Of a stretch of DNA of 64,000 nucleotides, positions 17,485 through 26,803 are shown piece after piece. The notes beneath the pieces are model-generated. The model did not search any database. It was given only the letters and a program-made list of their open reading frames with translations, and was not told the DNA's origin. The position numbers and the translations under genes were made by a program. Position 1 is the first letter of the stretch, and each line of letters opens with the position of its first letter. The stretch is from Bradyrhizobium sp. ORS 278 (GTDB lineage Bacteria; Pseudomonadota; Alphaproteobacteria; Rhizobiales; Xanthobacteraceae), in assembly GCF_000026145.1 (NCBI RefSeq), contig NC_009445.1:2294001-2358000 (forward strand), written 5' to 3'.

Positions 17485-19263
17485 TCACGCCACCAGCACG
17501 GCGTCAGCGCCGAGCACTGCATCGGCGCCGTCGGTGACGGTCTTTTCCAGCGACGGCGCCTGCACGGCAAAATTCTCCGCGAAGAAGCGGGCCAGCGCCA
17601 CGTGACGGGCACCGTCGGTTTCGTTCTCGCTGCGCGCGGCCAGCGCCTCGTTGGCCAGCATGCAGCCGCCGAGCGCGGAGCCGAACAGGCGCAAGTAAGG
17701 CGTGGCGCCGGCCAGTGCATCGTTCGGCGCGGTGCCGAGCTTCTCCAGCAGCCAGCGGCTGGAGCGGTCGAGCGCGCCCAGCGCGTCGCGCAGCTTGGTA
17801 CCGGTCGTGCCGAAGGCCGGATCGTTCGAGGCCTCGACGCGGCGGACGATCTCGGTGAGCTCGTCGAGCAGCTTGAACACCGAGGCGCCGCCGTTGGCGC
17901 CCAGCTTGCGGGTGACGAGGTCGATCGCCTGGATGCCGTTGGTGCCCTCGTAGATCGCGGTGATGCGGGCATCGCGATAATGCTGCGCGGCGCCGGTCTC
18001 CTCGATGAAGCCCATGCCGCCATGGATCTGCACGCCGAGATAGGCGACCTCGTTGCCGATGTCAGTCGAGAACGCCTTCGCGATCGGCGTCAGCAGCGCG
18101 CCACGCGCGGCAGCCTCGGCACGCACGACGGGATCCTTGGCGCGCACCGCAACGTCGAGCGCGACCGCGGTGGCGTAGCAGATCGAGCGCGAGGCCGCCG
18201 TCAGCGAGCGCATCTGCATCAGCATGCGCTTGACGTCGGGATGGGCGATGATCGCGTCCGAGCCGGCGCCCTTGCTGCCGACCGCGCGGCCCTGGCGGCG
18301 CTCCTGCGCGTAGGCCAGCGCCTGCTGATAGGCGCGATCGGCGACGCCGACGCCCTCGAGGCCGACGCCCAGACGCGCCTGGTTCATCATCGTGAACATG
18401 CAGCGCATGCCGGCATTCTCTTCGCCGATCAGATAGCCGATGGCGCCGCCATTGTCGCCCATCGTCATGGTGCAGGTCGGCGAGGCGTGCATGCCGAGCT
18501 TGTGCTCGACGCCGGTGGCATAGATGTCGTTGCGGGCGCCGAGCGAGCCGTCGGCGTTGACGAGGAATTTGGGCACGAGGAACAGCGAGATGCCCTTGGT
18601 TCCGGCCGGCGCATCCGGCAGACGCGCGAGCACGAAATGCACGATGTTATCGGTCATGTCGTGCTCGCCATAGGTGATGTAGATCTTGCTGCCGGCGATG
18701 CGGTAGGTGCCGTCGGCGGCGCGCTCGGCGCGGGTGCGCAGCGCGCCGACGTCGGAGCCGGCCTGCGGTTCGGTCAGCTGCATCGTGCCGGTCCATTCGC
18801 CGGAGATCAGCTTGCCGAGATAGATCTCCTTCAGCTCCTCGCTGCCATGGGCGTCGAGCGCCTCGATGGCGGAGAGCGTCAGCAGCGGGCACAGGCCGAA
18901 GGCGACGTTGGCCGCGCTCCAGATCTCGGTGCAGGCGGCGTTGATGGCGAGCGGCAGGCCTTGGCCGCCATGCGCCTCGGGACCGGACACCGCGTTCCAG
19001 CCGGCCTCGGTCCAGCGCTTGTAGGCGTCGGGCCAGCCTGGCGCGGTCGTCACCTTCTTGTCGGCGAGCTTGATGCCGTTGATGTCACCGACCTTGTTGA
19101 GCGGGGCGAGCACGTCGGTGGCGAACTTGCCGGCCTCCTCGAGCACGGCGGCGGTGATGTCCGGCTCGAAATCGCCGTAATGGCCGGCCTCGACCGCCGC
19201 CTTCAGCCCGGCGCCATGGTTGAGGGCGAGCAGCATGTCGTTGAGCGGGGCGCGATAGGTCAT
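17485..19263 (-). CDS. Acyl-CoA dehydrogenase with C-terminal extension
   Basis: 592 residues from ATG 19263, which has GAGGACA upstream. Longer readings run into the antisense of tRNA-Gln and are rejected. The N-terminal domain has the flavin-contacting MQLTEPQAGSDVGALRTRAE and the middle domain KIYITYGEHDMTDNIVHF. The catalytic-region loop is AIYEGTNGIQAIDLVTRKL. The extra 100-residue C-terminal domain places it in the long FadE-like group that includes methylmercaptopropionyl-CoA dehydrogenase DmdC. It oxidises acyl-CoA to enoyl-CoA with electron transfer to ETF. The physiological acyl chain is unknown. Confidence 0.93.
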   Translation of the reverse strand: MTYRAPLNDMLLALNHGAGLKAAVEAGHYGDFEPDITAAVLEEAGKFATDVLAPLNKVGDINGIKLADKKVTTAPGWPDAYKRWTEAGWNAVSGPEAHGGQGLPLAINAACTEIWSAANVAFGLCPLLTLSAIEALDAHGSEELKEIYLGKLISGEWTGTMQLTEPQAGSDVGALRTRAERAADGTYRIAGSKIYITYGEHDMTDNIVHFVLARLPDAPAGTKGISLFLVPKFLVNADGSLGARNDIYATGVEHKLGMHASPTCTMTMGDNGGAIGYLIGEENAGMRCMFTMMNQARLGVGLEGVGVADRAYQQALAYAQERRQGRAVGSKGAGSDAIIAHPDVKRMLMQMRSLTAASRSICYATAVALDVAVRAKDPVVRAEAAARGALLTPIAKAFSTDIGNEVAYLGVQIHGGMGFIEETGAAQHYRDARITAIYEGTNGIQAIDLVTRKLGANGGASVFKLLDELTEIVRRVEASNDPAFGTTGTKLRDALGALDRSSRWLLEKLGTAPNDALAGATPYLRLFGSALGGCMLANEALAARSENETDGARHVALARFFAENFAVQAPSLEKTVTDGADAVLGADAVLVA

Positions 19264-19555
19264 GGCGTGTCCTCGGGGGCTTCGGAAGTGTGCCGGTTTG
19301 GCTGCCGTCATCCCATGAAACCGCCCGGGCCTCAACTTTTTCGCAAGGCGTTGCGGCGGGCCGCCGCAGCGATCCCGGCGGAATGGGATAAGGGCTTGCG
19401 AATATTGACGAATTGGGGAGCGGGGCGGATCACCCGCCGCCGGCGCAAAAATCCTGCGGCGCAGCGGTTGAAATGGACGGGCGCGCTCTGTAGACCTCGG
19501 ACGCCGACCCGGAATCGCTTGGCGCCCGAGCGCCTGGCCTATCCGGCTGACCTGA

Positions 19556-19630
19556 TGGGGCGTAGCCAAGCGGTAAGGCAGCGGATTTTGATTCCGCCAT
19601 TCGGAGGTTCGATCCCTCCCGCCCCAGCCA
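19556..19630 (+). tRNA. tRNA-Gln (anticodon TTG)
   Basis: A complete cloverleaf: acceptor stem TGGGGCG with CGCCCCA, D arm GCC-AAGCGGTAA-GGC, anticodon stem GCGGA/TCCGC with loop TTTTGAT giving anticodon TTG, T arm GGAGG-TTCGATC-CCTCC, and an encoded CCA end. It stands alone, and the region to its right turns from core to accessory genes. Confidence 0.95.
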
Positions 19631-20021
19631 GGATAGTTCCCATAATGTTTTTGCACGAAATCATATGCGGCCGGCTTGCGCTCCCGCGCATTTGGAAATT
19701 CGGTACCCTCCTCATTTGGAAATTCTGTGCTGGTTTGGTTTTCCGCCGGAGTTCGCCCCTCAAGGCAGCCCATTCAACACGCGGGTCCGCGCTACGCGGT
19801 CGCCGTCGACATGGACGTCTCGGGCATACTGCGGGGATGATGGCCTGCCTGCGCGCTGAAGTTGCCGTTGTCCGCGGCCATCAGCGGCTATCGGCTTTCC
19901 GGTTCGCCGTCGCGCCGAGGGGCGCCGCACTAAGTCTGCTGGTAGCCATTCCCAGTGGTAGAGCAATGATATATCATAACAGGGGCATCTCGCATCGGCG
20001 TGGGGTCGTTAGGCGGCCGCC
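19631..20021. other. tRNA-flanking region with short direct repeats
   Basis: CATTTGGAAATTC occurs twice (19689-19701 and 19713-19725), spaced by 24 bases start to start, just right of tRNA-Gln. No integrase gene is recognisable in the window. The segment 19800-19945 resembles sequence seen near islands in related genomes, but no intact gene is readable. A perfect palindrome at 19966-19977 precedes the TIR gene. Confidence 0.45.
19966..19977. promoter_or_regulatory. Palindromic AT-rich motif upstream of the TIR gene
   Basis: ATGATATATCAT is a perfect 12-bp palindrome, 45 bases before the ATG at 20022. It belongs to a recurring TATCATAA-like motif found in several promoter regions to the right. 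Its function as an operator is inference. Confidence 0.4.
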
Positions 20022-21155
20022 ATGAAGGTGTACATCTCGGTAGTTGCCAAGCGTCTCGTAACTGCTGCGCTGCGTCTGTTCTCGGGACGAAGCATGGGAG
20101 GACGCAAGCTCGCTGCAATCAACGCCGCCAAGCCGGCTTCTGCGGCCGCCGCAGCTGCTGGCAGGTTGAGCGCTTCGGTGCACAAGCTCAAGGCATTCAT
20201 TTCGTATTCCCGGACCGATCTCGATTTCGCTGAAAGGCTTGTAGCTGCGCTCGAGGCGCGAAACATTGAGGTCCTGATCGATAAGCGCGATCTGCCGCTG
20301 CTCGAGGAATGGCAGCGCGAGCTCGCCGGCTTCATCCGCAAGGCCGATGCGGTCATATATCTGGTCAGCAGCGCGTCGATCGGATCGCGATGGTGCGAGT
20401 GGGAAATCGCCCAGGTCATCGCGTTGAATAAGAGGCTGGCACCGATCGTTGTCACAACATTGGCAGATAACGAGCCGATCCCCGACTCCATCGCCAAGAT
20501 CGACTTTCTATTTTTTACGCCGCCGAACGACTTCGAAGCCCAGGCGGACAAGCTCGCCAAGGCTCTCGGCACGGATCTGTCCTGGCTCAAGGATCACACG
20601 CGGCTGGGGGAGGATGCGGCGCGCTGGAACGAGAAAGGCCGGCCGGGTGCGATGCTGCTAGGGGTCGGAACGGCAGGCGAAACACGCGTCATCGCCCTGA
20701 ACTCGGGAACAACCGTGCAACGGTTCACCTTCGATGGCACGCCAAGATCGCTGGCGCTGAGCCCGAACGGCGCGTTCATGGTCGTCGAGACCAAGGACGA
20801 TGTGCTCCGCCTCTTGCAGGTGACGCCTCCGGCGGACCTCGGGTCCTTCAGGCTCACGCGCGAGGAAGGCGCCCTCACGTTGACGGGAAGAGCTGCGATC
20901 GCATCGAACGGGCAGACGATCGTGGCCGAGGCGCGTCAAACCCAGGCGCGGCGCGTCGGGTTTCCGTCCGATCTACGCGTCTGGAATCCGCCGGCAGAGA
21001 CCGAAGCTAGGGTCGTGGAGATCGGGGGCGACCGTTCCGGGCTCGCAACAACGTCGTGCGCGCTCAGTGATGACGCGCAGTGGGGTCGCCATCAATCTCC
21101 GCGCGGCAGTACGAGTGCGCAACATCGCCAGCGGACGCGACCTCGTGACGATTGA
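20022..21155 (+). CDS. TIR-domain protein, N-terminal part of a frameshifted TIR-WD40 gene
   Basis: A TIR domain occupies residues about 55-180: KAFISYSRTDLDFAERLVAA, the BB-loop region VLIDKRDLPLLEEWQREL and SIGSRWCEWEIAQVIALN, where the Glu in the WCxWE context is the usual NADase catalytic position. It is followed by WD40/beta-propeller-like repeats (RSLALSPNGAFMVVETKDDV). The propeller reading frame breaks at a four-G run (21082-21085); removing one G joins it to the next frame. Bacterial TIR proteins often degrade NAD+ in antiphage defence; here that is inference. GTG 20178 with AGGTTGAG upstream could be the true start. Confidence 0.8.
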   Translation: MKVYISVVAKRLVTAALRLFSGRSMGGRKLAAINAAKPASAAAAAAGRLSASVHKLKAFISYSRTDLDFAERLVAALEARNIEVLIDKRDLPLLEEWQRELAGFIRKADAVIYLVSSASIGSRWCEWEIAQVIALNKRLAPIVVTTLADNEPIPDSIAKIDFLFFTPPNDFEAQADKLAKALGTDLSWLKDHTRLGEDAARWNEKGRPGAMLLGVGTAGETRVIALNSGTTVQRFTFDGTPRSLALSPNGAFMVVETKDDVLRLLQVTPPADLGSFRLTREEGALTLTGRAAIASNGQTIVAEARQTQARRVGFPSDLRVWNPPAETEARVVEIGGDRSGLATTSCALSDDAQWGRHQSPRGSTSAQHRQRTRPRDD

Positions 21156-21507
21156 CGGAACGAGCGGCGCGAAGGAGAGTCGCTGCCAATTCAGCCCCGA
21201 CGGCCGCCACCTCGCGCTGATCGGGCTTAAGGATACGGTTCGCGTGTGGGAGGTGGGCACGCAGAGCGAGATCGCCCGCATCGAGACACTGCCCGACGTG
21301 AAATCCCTGCTGTTCAGCCCACGCGGACGGTATCTTGCCACTCTGCAGGAAAATGGAACGGTCAGAACCTGGCTCCTCCGCGGCGAGGATCTAGTGGCGG
21401 AAGTCTGCTCGCGGCTGACGCGCAACCTCACGGCGGATGACTGGAGAAGCTTGTTCGGCGGGGAGCCTTATCAGGCGACCTGCCCGGCGTTGAAAATCTC
21501 GGATTGA
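21067..21507 (+). pseudogene. C-terminal WD40 part of the frameshifted TIR-WD40 gene
   Basis: This frame continues the propeller: VAINLRAAVRVRNIASGRDL, then CQFSPDGRHLALIGLKDTVR with VWEVG, then LFSPRGRYLATLQENGTVRT with WLLRG, i.e. two clear WD40 blades, and ends with NLTADDWRSLFGGEPYQATC, a common C-terminal motif in such proteins. It lacks its own ribosome site and overlaps the upstream frame. It most likely belongs to one polypeptide interrupted by a single-base insertion, either a true mutation or a sequencing error. Confidence 0.75.
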
Positions 21508-21596
21508 CCAATAAGGGCCGGGTGCGCTCGCCGGCCCGACGGCAGCGCAGAACGGCTCAGACGCCGGGGCTTGAAGCCAGTCGAAAACGGATCCGC

Positions 21597-23417
21597 CTAT
21601 CGCGCAGTAAATTGCCAGAAGGTCACGCCGAGCCCCAAAGTGCGGACGGGCAAGATCAGCCGTCCGTCCTGAACCGTGGCGGTGAATTCCTCCACGACCT
21701 GAAGCGTCGGATCCGGCCGTGTTGGTTGCAGAAGATAGGCCGCAAGGTTGCTCGTGTTTGCGTCGACGAGATAGCGCCGGACGTTGACGGCGCCGTCGAA
21801 CGGCACGTTGTCGAACTCGACCGAGAACGTCTGCGGGGCGTCTATAAAGGTGCTGTTGTAGTTGAAGACAACGATCCCGGCGGATACTCCATCGCTCGCA
21901 GCGAATGCGTCCAACGCAGACGGCGCCGGGACCGTCGCGGCGCGGCGCTGGCCCGACATCATCGCGAACATCCGAAGCACATTTGCAACCGGCTTGGGCT
22001 GATAAGACGCAGCTCCGTCGATGATCATCTTGTGCATCAGGCTGGGCATGCCAATCAGGCCGGGATCGTAGCCAATGCCGTCGTGGAGCATGAGATAGGA
22101 GCCATCGGCAATGCCGAGGCGCACGGCTTCCTTCAAGAACGCCGCAGCCCAGGCGGCGCCCTTGTGCGAGTAGTTGACATCGCTGCTGGTGTCCACCGAC
22201 GGCCCCCACTCGGACAGAAACAACGGCATGCTCGGACGATTGAGCTTCGCAAGCTTGGCGCGGATCGTCTGCACGAGGTAGGCGAGCGTAGTGTAGGAAG
22301 GCGCCTGCGGAATCCAACCGTTCTGAAAATCGCCGTAGAAATGAAACGAGAAGCGATCCAGGGGCGCCTGGAACCGGGCACCTCCGGTGACCGGATCGAA
22401 GCTGGCTGTCGGATCCAGGCTCTGCTCCAAAAAGCGCTCCTCGAGCGTCGGCAGCCCGCTTGGGGAATAATGATAGAAGCTCACGCTCGAGAAGGCCGGT
22501 CCGGCGATTTCGAGCATCCGTCCCGGGTAGGCGCTGCTGAAGCCGGCTTCGCTTCTGATCGCTTCGATGCGATCGGCGAAAATCTTCTGGATCGGCAGGA
22601 GACCGCGCGCGAGTCGGCGTGGATCCGTGCTGTAGGGGTAGGCCTGGTCGTCGACCACCGGCCACTCCTGAAGTTTGTAGGTGCTCGGATCGATCCACCA
22701 AAGGAAGCGTCCCCACGGGCCGAGCGGCAGCAGCGCGAACTGCGCGGGATCCGGCGGGGTCACGGCCTGAAAATTGACCGGCTCCGGTTCGGCGATGTCG
22801 AGCTCGTTGCTGCATTCGAACACGACTCTTTGCGCACCGCCATTGACCGCCGTGGGATCAAAGGCACGCTGCACGACGTGGCGAACCAATTGATCGACAT
22901 AGGAGCGATAGCGGTCGAGCTCCGTCATGGACCAGGTCTCTGCCGGTCCGCTCTGAACGAAGCTCACAGGCATGAAGCTCGCTGCCGCGATATGCACCGA
23001 CAGGCCGCTGCTGATCGCCCAATCGATCTGCGTGTCGAGAGGACCACAGCCGCCGGCGATGACGGGGCCGAACTGGCCGCTGGGATCGAGCTGCCGCTCA
23101 CCGAAGCGGCCGTTGCTGTCGAGATCGCAAAGTGTGTCTGCCTGCAGCAGCCGCAATCGCCTCAGTCCGACGTCAGCGATCAACTGGCGCATCGGCGCGA
23201 TGGTGCCGTCCTGCGGCGCGTTGGCGCCTTGGAAGATGTTCTTGAGCGTAGCGAGGTCGTCGCCACCGCTATCGGACACGATCGTGGCCGCATCGACCGC
23301 GATCGTCGCAACCGATGGAGTCGATGCAGCCGTTTGCGCAAAGCTGGCGGGATTGCTGAAACAGGTCACAACGAGAAGGGCGGCGCCGAGCCGTGTCCTG
23401 GAGGCGGAGAGTACCAT
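21597..23417 (-). CDS. Secreted glycoside hydrolase, GH39-like
   Basis: 606 residues with a signal peptide (GAALLVVTCFSNPASFAQ). The TIM-barrel shows VFECSNELDIAEPEP, an Asn-Glu pair at the expected acid/base position, and MPLFLSEWGPSVDTSSDV, with Glu at the nucleophile position. A C-terminal beta domain follows (VRRYLVDANTSNLAAYLL). This is the arrangement of clan GH-A enzymes such as GH39 xylosidases and polysaccharide-processing hydrolases. It lies next to the GDP-fucose genes on the same strand and may trim or release the exopolysaccharide. Substrate and exact family are inference. Confidence 0.8.
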   Translation of the reverse strand: MVLSASRTRLGAALLVVTCFSNPASFAQTAASTPSVATIAVDAATIVSDSGGDDLATLKNIFQGANAPQDGTIAPMRQLIADVGLRRLRLLQADTLCDLDSNGRFGERQLDPSGQFGPVIAGGCGPLDTQIDWAISSGLSVHIAAASFMPVSFVQSGPAETWSMTELDRYRSYVDQLVRHVVQRAFDPTAVNGGAQRVVFECSNELDIAEPEPVNFQAVTPPDPAQFALLPLGPWGRFLWWIDPSTYKLQEWPVVDDQAYPYSTDPRRLARGLLPIQKIFADRIEAIRSEAGFSSAYPGRMLEIAGPAFSSVSFYHYSPSGLPTLEERFLEQSLDPTASFDPVTGGARFQAPLDRFSFHFYGDFQNGWIPQAPSYTTLAYLVQTIRAKLAKLNRPSMPLFLSEWGPSVDTSSDVNYSHKGAAWAAAFLKEAVRLGIADGSYLMLHDGIGYDPGLIGMPSLMHKMIIDGAASYQPKPVANVLRMFAMMSGQRRAATVPAPSALDAFAASDGVSAGIVVFNYNSTFIDAPQTFSVEFDNVPFDGAVNVRRYLVDANTSNLAAYLLQPTRPDPTLQVVEEFTATVQDGRLILPVRTLGLGVTFWQFTAR

Positions 23418-23555
23418 CGTGTTTCGAGGCGAGAGTGGCGGCGAGCGGGGATCTCACCGTGTAGTTGTGGTACCATGATGGGGTGTCGCGGCGGTGACGC
23501 GCGAGTCAAGCTTTCACGACAGCGCTGCACGGCACCGCGCCGTTGTTGTCCCAGA

Positions 23556-24512
23556 TCAGACCAGCTGGAGGGACGTCTCCGCGAGGTAGGCCCGATAGGC
23601 TCCCCTGATACCGTCTTGAAGCGAGGTTGTCGCCGACCATCCAAGGCTCGTCAGCCGGCCGACGTCGAGCAGCTTGCGCGGCGTGCCGTCGGGCCGCGAC
23701 GGGTCGAAACGGATCCGGCCCTCGTAGCCGACGGCTGTCGCGACCATTGCAGCGAAGTCGGCGATGCTGATGTCCTCTCCGGTCCCGATGTTGACGAGGC
23801 CGGGCTCCGAATATGTCTTCATCAGGTGCACGCAGGCATCCGCCATGTCGTCGACATAGAGGAATTCGCGCCGCGGCTTGCCGGTGCCCCAGACGATGAC
23901 CTCCGGCGCGTCCGCAAGCTTCGCCTCGTGGAAGCGGCGGATCAACGCCGCGACGACGTGGCTGTACTCGGGATGATAGTTGTCGCCGGGACCATAGAGA
24001 TTCGTCGGCATGACGTTGATGAAGTCGGCGCCATACTGGCTGCGATAGGCCTCGACCATCTTGATACCTGCGATCTTGGCAATCGCATAGGGCTCGTTGG
24101 TCGGCTCCAGCGGACCGGTCAGCATCGCATCCTCGCGCAGCGGCTGGGCCGCGAGCTTCGGGTAGATGCAGGACGAACCGAGAAACATCAGCTTCTCGAC
24201 GCCGTTCACATGGGCGGCGTGAATGACGTTGGTGGCGATCGCGATGTTGTCGTAGATGAATTCGGCGCGCAGCGTGTTGTTGGCGACGATGCCGCCGACC
24301 TTGGCCGCTGCGAGGAACACGACCTGGGGCTTCGCGCGCGCGAACCAAGCAAACACCGCGGCCTGGTCGCTCAGATCGACCTCGCCACGCGACACGGTCT
24401 GCAGTTCGACGCCCTCGCTTGCCAAGCGCCGCACCAGCGCGCTGCCGACCAGTCCGCGATGGCCAGCCACGAAGACGCGCTTGTGGGCGAGATCAAAGGT
24501 GGCGGGAGCCAT
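23556..24512 (-). CDS. fcl: GDP-L-fucose synthase
   Basis: 318 residues of the short-chain dehydrogenase type. The NADPH motif is [19 protein letters not shown], the catalytic triad region is [17 protein letters not shown] with [14 protein letters not shown] (Tyr-x-x-x-Lys). It also has [20 protein letters not shown] and [20 protein letters not shown], diagnostic of Fcl/WcaG. It performs the 3,5-epimerisation and 4-reduction of GDP-4-keto-6-deoxymannose to GDP-L-fucose. Its start overlaps the end of gmd by 20 bases, so the two are translationally coupled and provide fucose for the nearby polysaccharide locus. Confidence 0.95.
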   Translation of the reverse strand: MAPATFDLAHKRVFVAGHRGLVGSALVRRLASEGVELQTVSRGEVDLSDQAAVFAWFARAKPQVVFLAAAKVGGIVANNTLRAEFIYDNIAIATNVIHAAHVNGVEKLMFLGSSCIYPKLAAQPLREDAMLTGPLEPTNEPYAIAKIAGIKMVEAYRSQYGADFINVMPTNLYGPGDNYHPEYSHVVAALIRRFHEAKLADAPEVIVWGTGKPRREFLYVDDMADACVHLMKTYSEPGLVNIGTGEDISIADFAAMVATAVGYEGRIRFDPSRPDGTPRKLLDVGRLTSLGWSATTSLQDGIRGAYRAYLAETSLQLV

Positions 24513-25569
24513 GGGCGACCTCCCCCCGGGCGACTTGCAGATCGTTTGCGACCATTTCGCGGATCAGCTCGCTCAGACTTCGCTTCGGCCGCCAACCAAG
24601 CTTGTCGCGCGCCTTGCTGGCATCGCCGACCAGAAGATCCACCTCGGTCGGGCGGAAATAGCGCGGGTCGATGCGAACGACGGTTTGTCCGGATTCGCGG
24701 TCGACCCCGACTTCCTCGATCTCGCGGCCGCTCCACTCGATCTGGCGACCGACCTCGGCAAAGGCAAGCTCGACGAACTCGCGCACCGAGCGCGTCTCGC
24801 CGGTCGCCAAAACGAAATCATCGGGCTCGTCCATCTGGAGGATCTGGTGCATGCCCTCGACGTAGTCCCGGGCATGTCCCCAGTCGCGCTTTGCCTCGAG
24901 ATTGCCGAGATACAGGGTGCTCTCCAGGCCCATCTCGATCCGCGCCACCGCCCGCGTGATCTTTCTCGTCACGAACGTCTCGCCGCGGACCGGGCTTTCA
25001 TGGTTGAACAGGATGCCGTTCGCCGCGAACATTCCATAGGCTTCGCGATAGTTCACCGTGATCCAGTAACCGTACAGCTTGGCGCAGCCGTAGGGCGATC
25101 GCGGATAAAAGGGCGTGCTTTCCCGCTGCGGTGTCTCCTGGACAAGCCCGTAGAGCTCGGATGTGGATGCCTGGTAGAACCGAGTCTCGCGCTCCATGCC
25201 GAGAATGCGGATGGCCTCGAGCAGGCGCAGCACGCCAAGCGCATCTGAATTGGCTGTGTATTCAGGGCTCTCGAAGCTGACGCCGACATGACTTTGCGCC
25301 GCCAGATTGTAGATTTCGGTGGGACGGATCTGCTGCACCAGCCGAATAAGATTAGTCGAGTCGGTCATATCTCCGTAGTGCAGCAGGAAGGGCGTGTTGC
25401 CTTCGTGCCGGTCCTCATAGAGATGATCGATGCGCGCCGTATTGAAGGACGACGACCGCCGTTTGATGCCGTGGACGGTGTAGCCAAGGCCTAAAAGGTA
25501 TTCGGAAAGATAGGCGCCGTCCTGTCCGGTGACGCCCGTGATCAGAGCCACTGGCTGTTTGGAACTCAA
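24493..25569 (-). CDS. gmd: GDP-mannose 4,6-dehydratase
   Basis: About 358 residues. It opens [20 protein letters not shown], the NADP-binding motif of Gmd, followed by [20 protein letters not shown]. The active-site region is [20 protein letters not shown] with [14 protein letters not shown] (Tyr-x-x-x-Lys), and the C-terminal part has [20 protein letters not shown]. It converts GDP-mannose to GDP-4-keto-6-deoxymannose, the step before Fcl. TTG 25569 is preferred, since the conserved sequence begins there and GGGCGG lies upstream; an ATG at 25626 has no ribosome site and adds an atypical extension. Confidence 0.93.
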   Translation of the reverse strand: MSSKQPVALITGVTGQDGAYLSEYLLGLGYTVHGIKRRSSSFNTARIDHLYEDRHEGNTPFLLHYGDMTDSTNLIRLVQQIRPTEIYNLAAQSHVGVSFESPEYTANSDALGVLRLLEAIRILGMERETRFYQASTSELYGLVQETPQRESTPFYPRSPYGCAKLYGYWITVNYREAYGMFAANGILFNHESPVRGETFVTRKITRAVARIEMGLESTLYLGNLEAKRDWGHARDYVEGMHQILQMDEPDDFVLATGETRSVREFVELAFAEVGRQIEWSGREIEEVGVDRESGQTVVRIDPRYFRPTEVDLLVGDASKARDKLGWRPKRSLSELIREMVANDLQVARGEVAHGSRHL

Positions 25570-25698
25570 GTCGCATCCGCCCTTTAAGTCCGTCGGCCCC
25601 GCACGCCGCGCAGCGCTCGGTAACATCGAAGTATAACATGGACATGATACTCACGATCGAACGCGGCGCCGATCGACGCTCCGGGACACGTCGTGCGC

Positions 25699-25723
25699 GG
25701 GTGGACGGATCGGCCGTCCATCC
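25699..25723 (-). terminator. Hairpin downstream of the first Hint gene
   Basis: Arms GGGTGGACGG and CCGTCCATCC (one G-U pair) flank a five-base loop, 13 bases after the stop of the Hint gene. No T run follows. The same hairpin type sits after the second Hint gene, so it is part of the duplicated unit. Confidence 0.55.
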
Positions 25724-25735
25724 GGCCTTGGCGGC

Positions 25736-26563
25736 TCAAGTCAGGGCTGCGGCCCGCAGGTCGAGCTTTGTCCTGATTTCGTCGAAACGGTGTGGTCCGA
25801 GCCAAGGGGACATCAGGCTGCGGGCCCGAGTCGCGAGTTCGCGGCCCGGACCGTTGCAGATGATCGGAGCGCAATGCGTTTCGGCAGTTTGGCTATCGCC
25901 GAATTCGCGCAGATAGCTGCTGAAGCTGCTTATGGTCTCGTCGACATGCAGCAAGGTCTCGCAAGGTGCGCCTTCCGCATGGATCACGTCGTGGCTGGCA
26001 AGCTTGATGTGGAAGAACTCCAGCATCTCGTGCCCGATGGCAGGATCGATGGTGATCGTCGAGCCGTTGACCAGCGCGCCGGCCGGCACGAGCAGGCCAT
26101 CGAGCAGCAGGGCATGACCCTGGGTCACGAAGAGATCGCGCTTCGGAATATCGGGGCCGAGCGCCGACTTTGCGATGCGCACGGGACGGGCCGCAGCGGG
26201 CCAGGCTGCGCCCGGTTTTGCGCGGCGCCGGCGGAAGCTGCCAATCCATTGCACCGGGCGCAGGCCGCCGAACACGGTCGGCAGAACATCACCGGTTTCC
26301 AACTCCTCGATGGCGCGCTCACCGGTCGCGGTGGTGATGCGCGTCCCGCGGAGGAAGCAGAGATGGCCGTGGCCGCCGCCACCCTTTCCACCGCCACCGT
26401 AGCCGCCGCCGTTGTTGCCAGATCCGCTTCCACCGGCGAGAGCCTGCGACGGCAGTATTTCCGCCAGAAGCGGCCCTGCTGCCAGGGCGCATATCGCCCT
26501 CAGATCTCTTGCCAGGAATGCGCGGCGGGTCGTTCGGGCGTCCTGCTCAATCAAGTTGGTCAC
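25736..26563 (-). CDS. Twin-arginine exported Hint-domain protein (copy 1)
   Basis: About 275 residues from GTG 26563, which has TTGGAG seven bases upstream at the same place as in copy 2. A twin-arginine-like signal (ARTTRRAFLARDLRAICALA) ends near SQALA. A Gly-rich linker follows, then a Hint domain opening CFLRGTRITTATGERAIEEL with GDVLPTVFGGLRPVQWIG, VTQGHALLLDGLLVPAGALV and, at its end, FHIKLASHDVIHAEG. Cys-first and the HAL/H histidines are those of autoprocessing Hint domains. Similar alphaproteobacterial proteins have no defined function. It is a tandem paralogue of 26804-27733. Confidence 0.85.
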   Translation of the reverse strand: MTNLIEQDARTTRRAFLARDLRAICALAAGPLLAEILPSQALAGGSGSGNNGGGYGGGGKGGGGHGHLCFLRGTRITTATGERAIEELETGDVLPTVFGGLRPVQWIGSFRRRRAKPGAAWPAAARPVRIAKSALGPDIPKRDLFVTQGHALLLDGLLVPAGALVNGSTITIDPAIGHEMLEFFHIKLASHDVIHAEGAPCETLLHVDETISSFSSYLREFGDSQTAETHCAPIICNGPGRELATRARSLMSPWLGPHRFDEIRTKLDLRAAALT

Positions 26564-26690
26564 GTCGATCTCCAATCATCTGACGCGGCCGATAGCCGCA
26601 CTCAATTCGCGATGGGAACTACGATGCAAGACAGAAACGCTGCTCTACGGCCCGAAAGTCTCATAGAAGTACGATACGAATAATATGGTC

Positions 26691-26697
26691 TTATGAT
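26691..26697. promoter_or_regulatory. TTATGAT motif upstream of Hint copy 1
   Basis: TTATGAT (complement ATCATAA) lies 128 bases before the GTG of the first Hint gene, preceded by AATATGGTC. It is one of the recurring TATCATAA-like sites listed in this window. Regulatory role is inference. Confidence 0.3.
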
Positions 26698-26760
26698 GCA
26701 TCGCAACCGGCGTTTGTGTTCGGTCCACAACAGAGCAACGCTCATGAGGGCGCAGATGTA

Positions 26761-26787
26761 AGGTGGACGGATCGCCTCCGTCCACCT
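26761..26787 (-). terminator. Perfect 11-bp hairpin downstream of Hint copy 2
   Basis: AGGTGGACGGA (26761-26771) and TCCGTCCACCT (26777-26787) are exact complements with loop TCGCC, 16 bases after the stop of the second Hint gene. There is no T tract, so it may stabilise the 3' end rather than terminate alone. Confidence 0.6.
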
Positions 26788-26803
26788 CGACCCGATGCGT
26801 TGC

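Noticed and set aside
19264..19773. N-terminal extension of the acyl-CoA dehydrogenase
   Set aside because: It would translate the antisense of tRNA-Gln; the ATG at 19263 has a ribosome site and starts the conserved sequence.
17308..20025. 905-codon plus-strand frame
   Set aside because: Runs over the acyl-CoA dehydrogenase, the REP-like repeat and tRNA-Gln; clearly not coding.
21504..24959. 1151-codon plus-strand frame
   Set aside because: Opposite the GH39-like, fcl and gmd genes; shadow of high GC3 codons.
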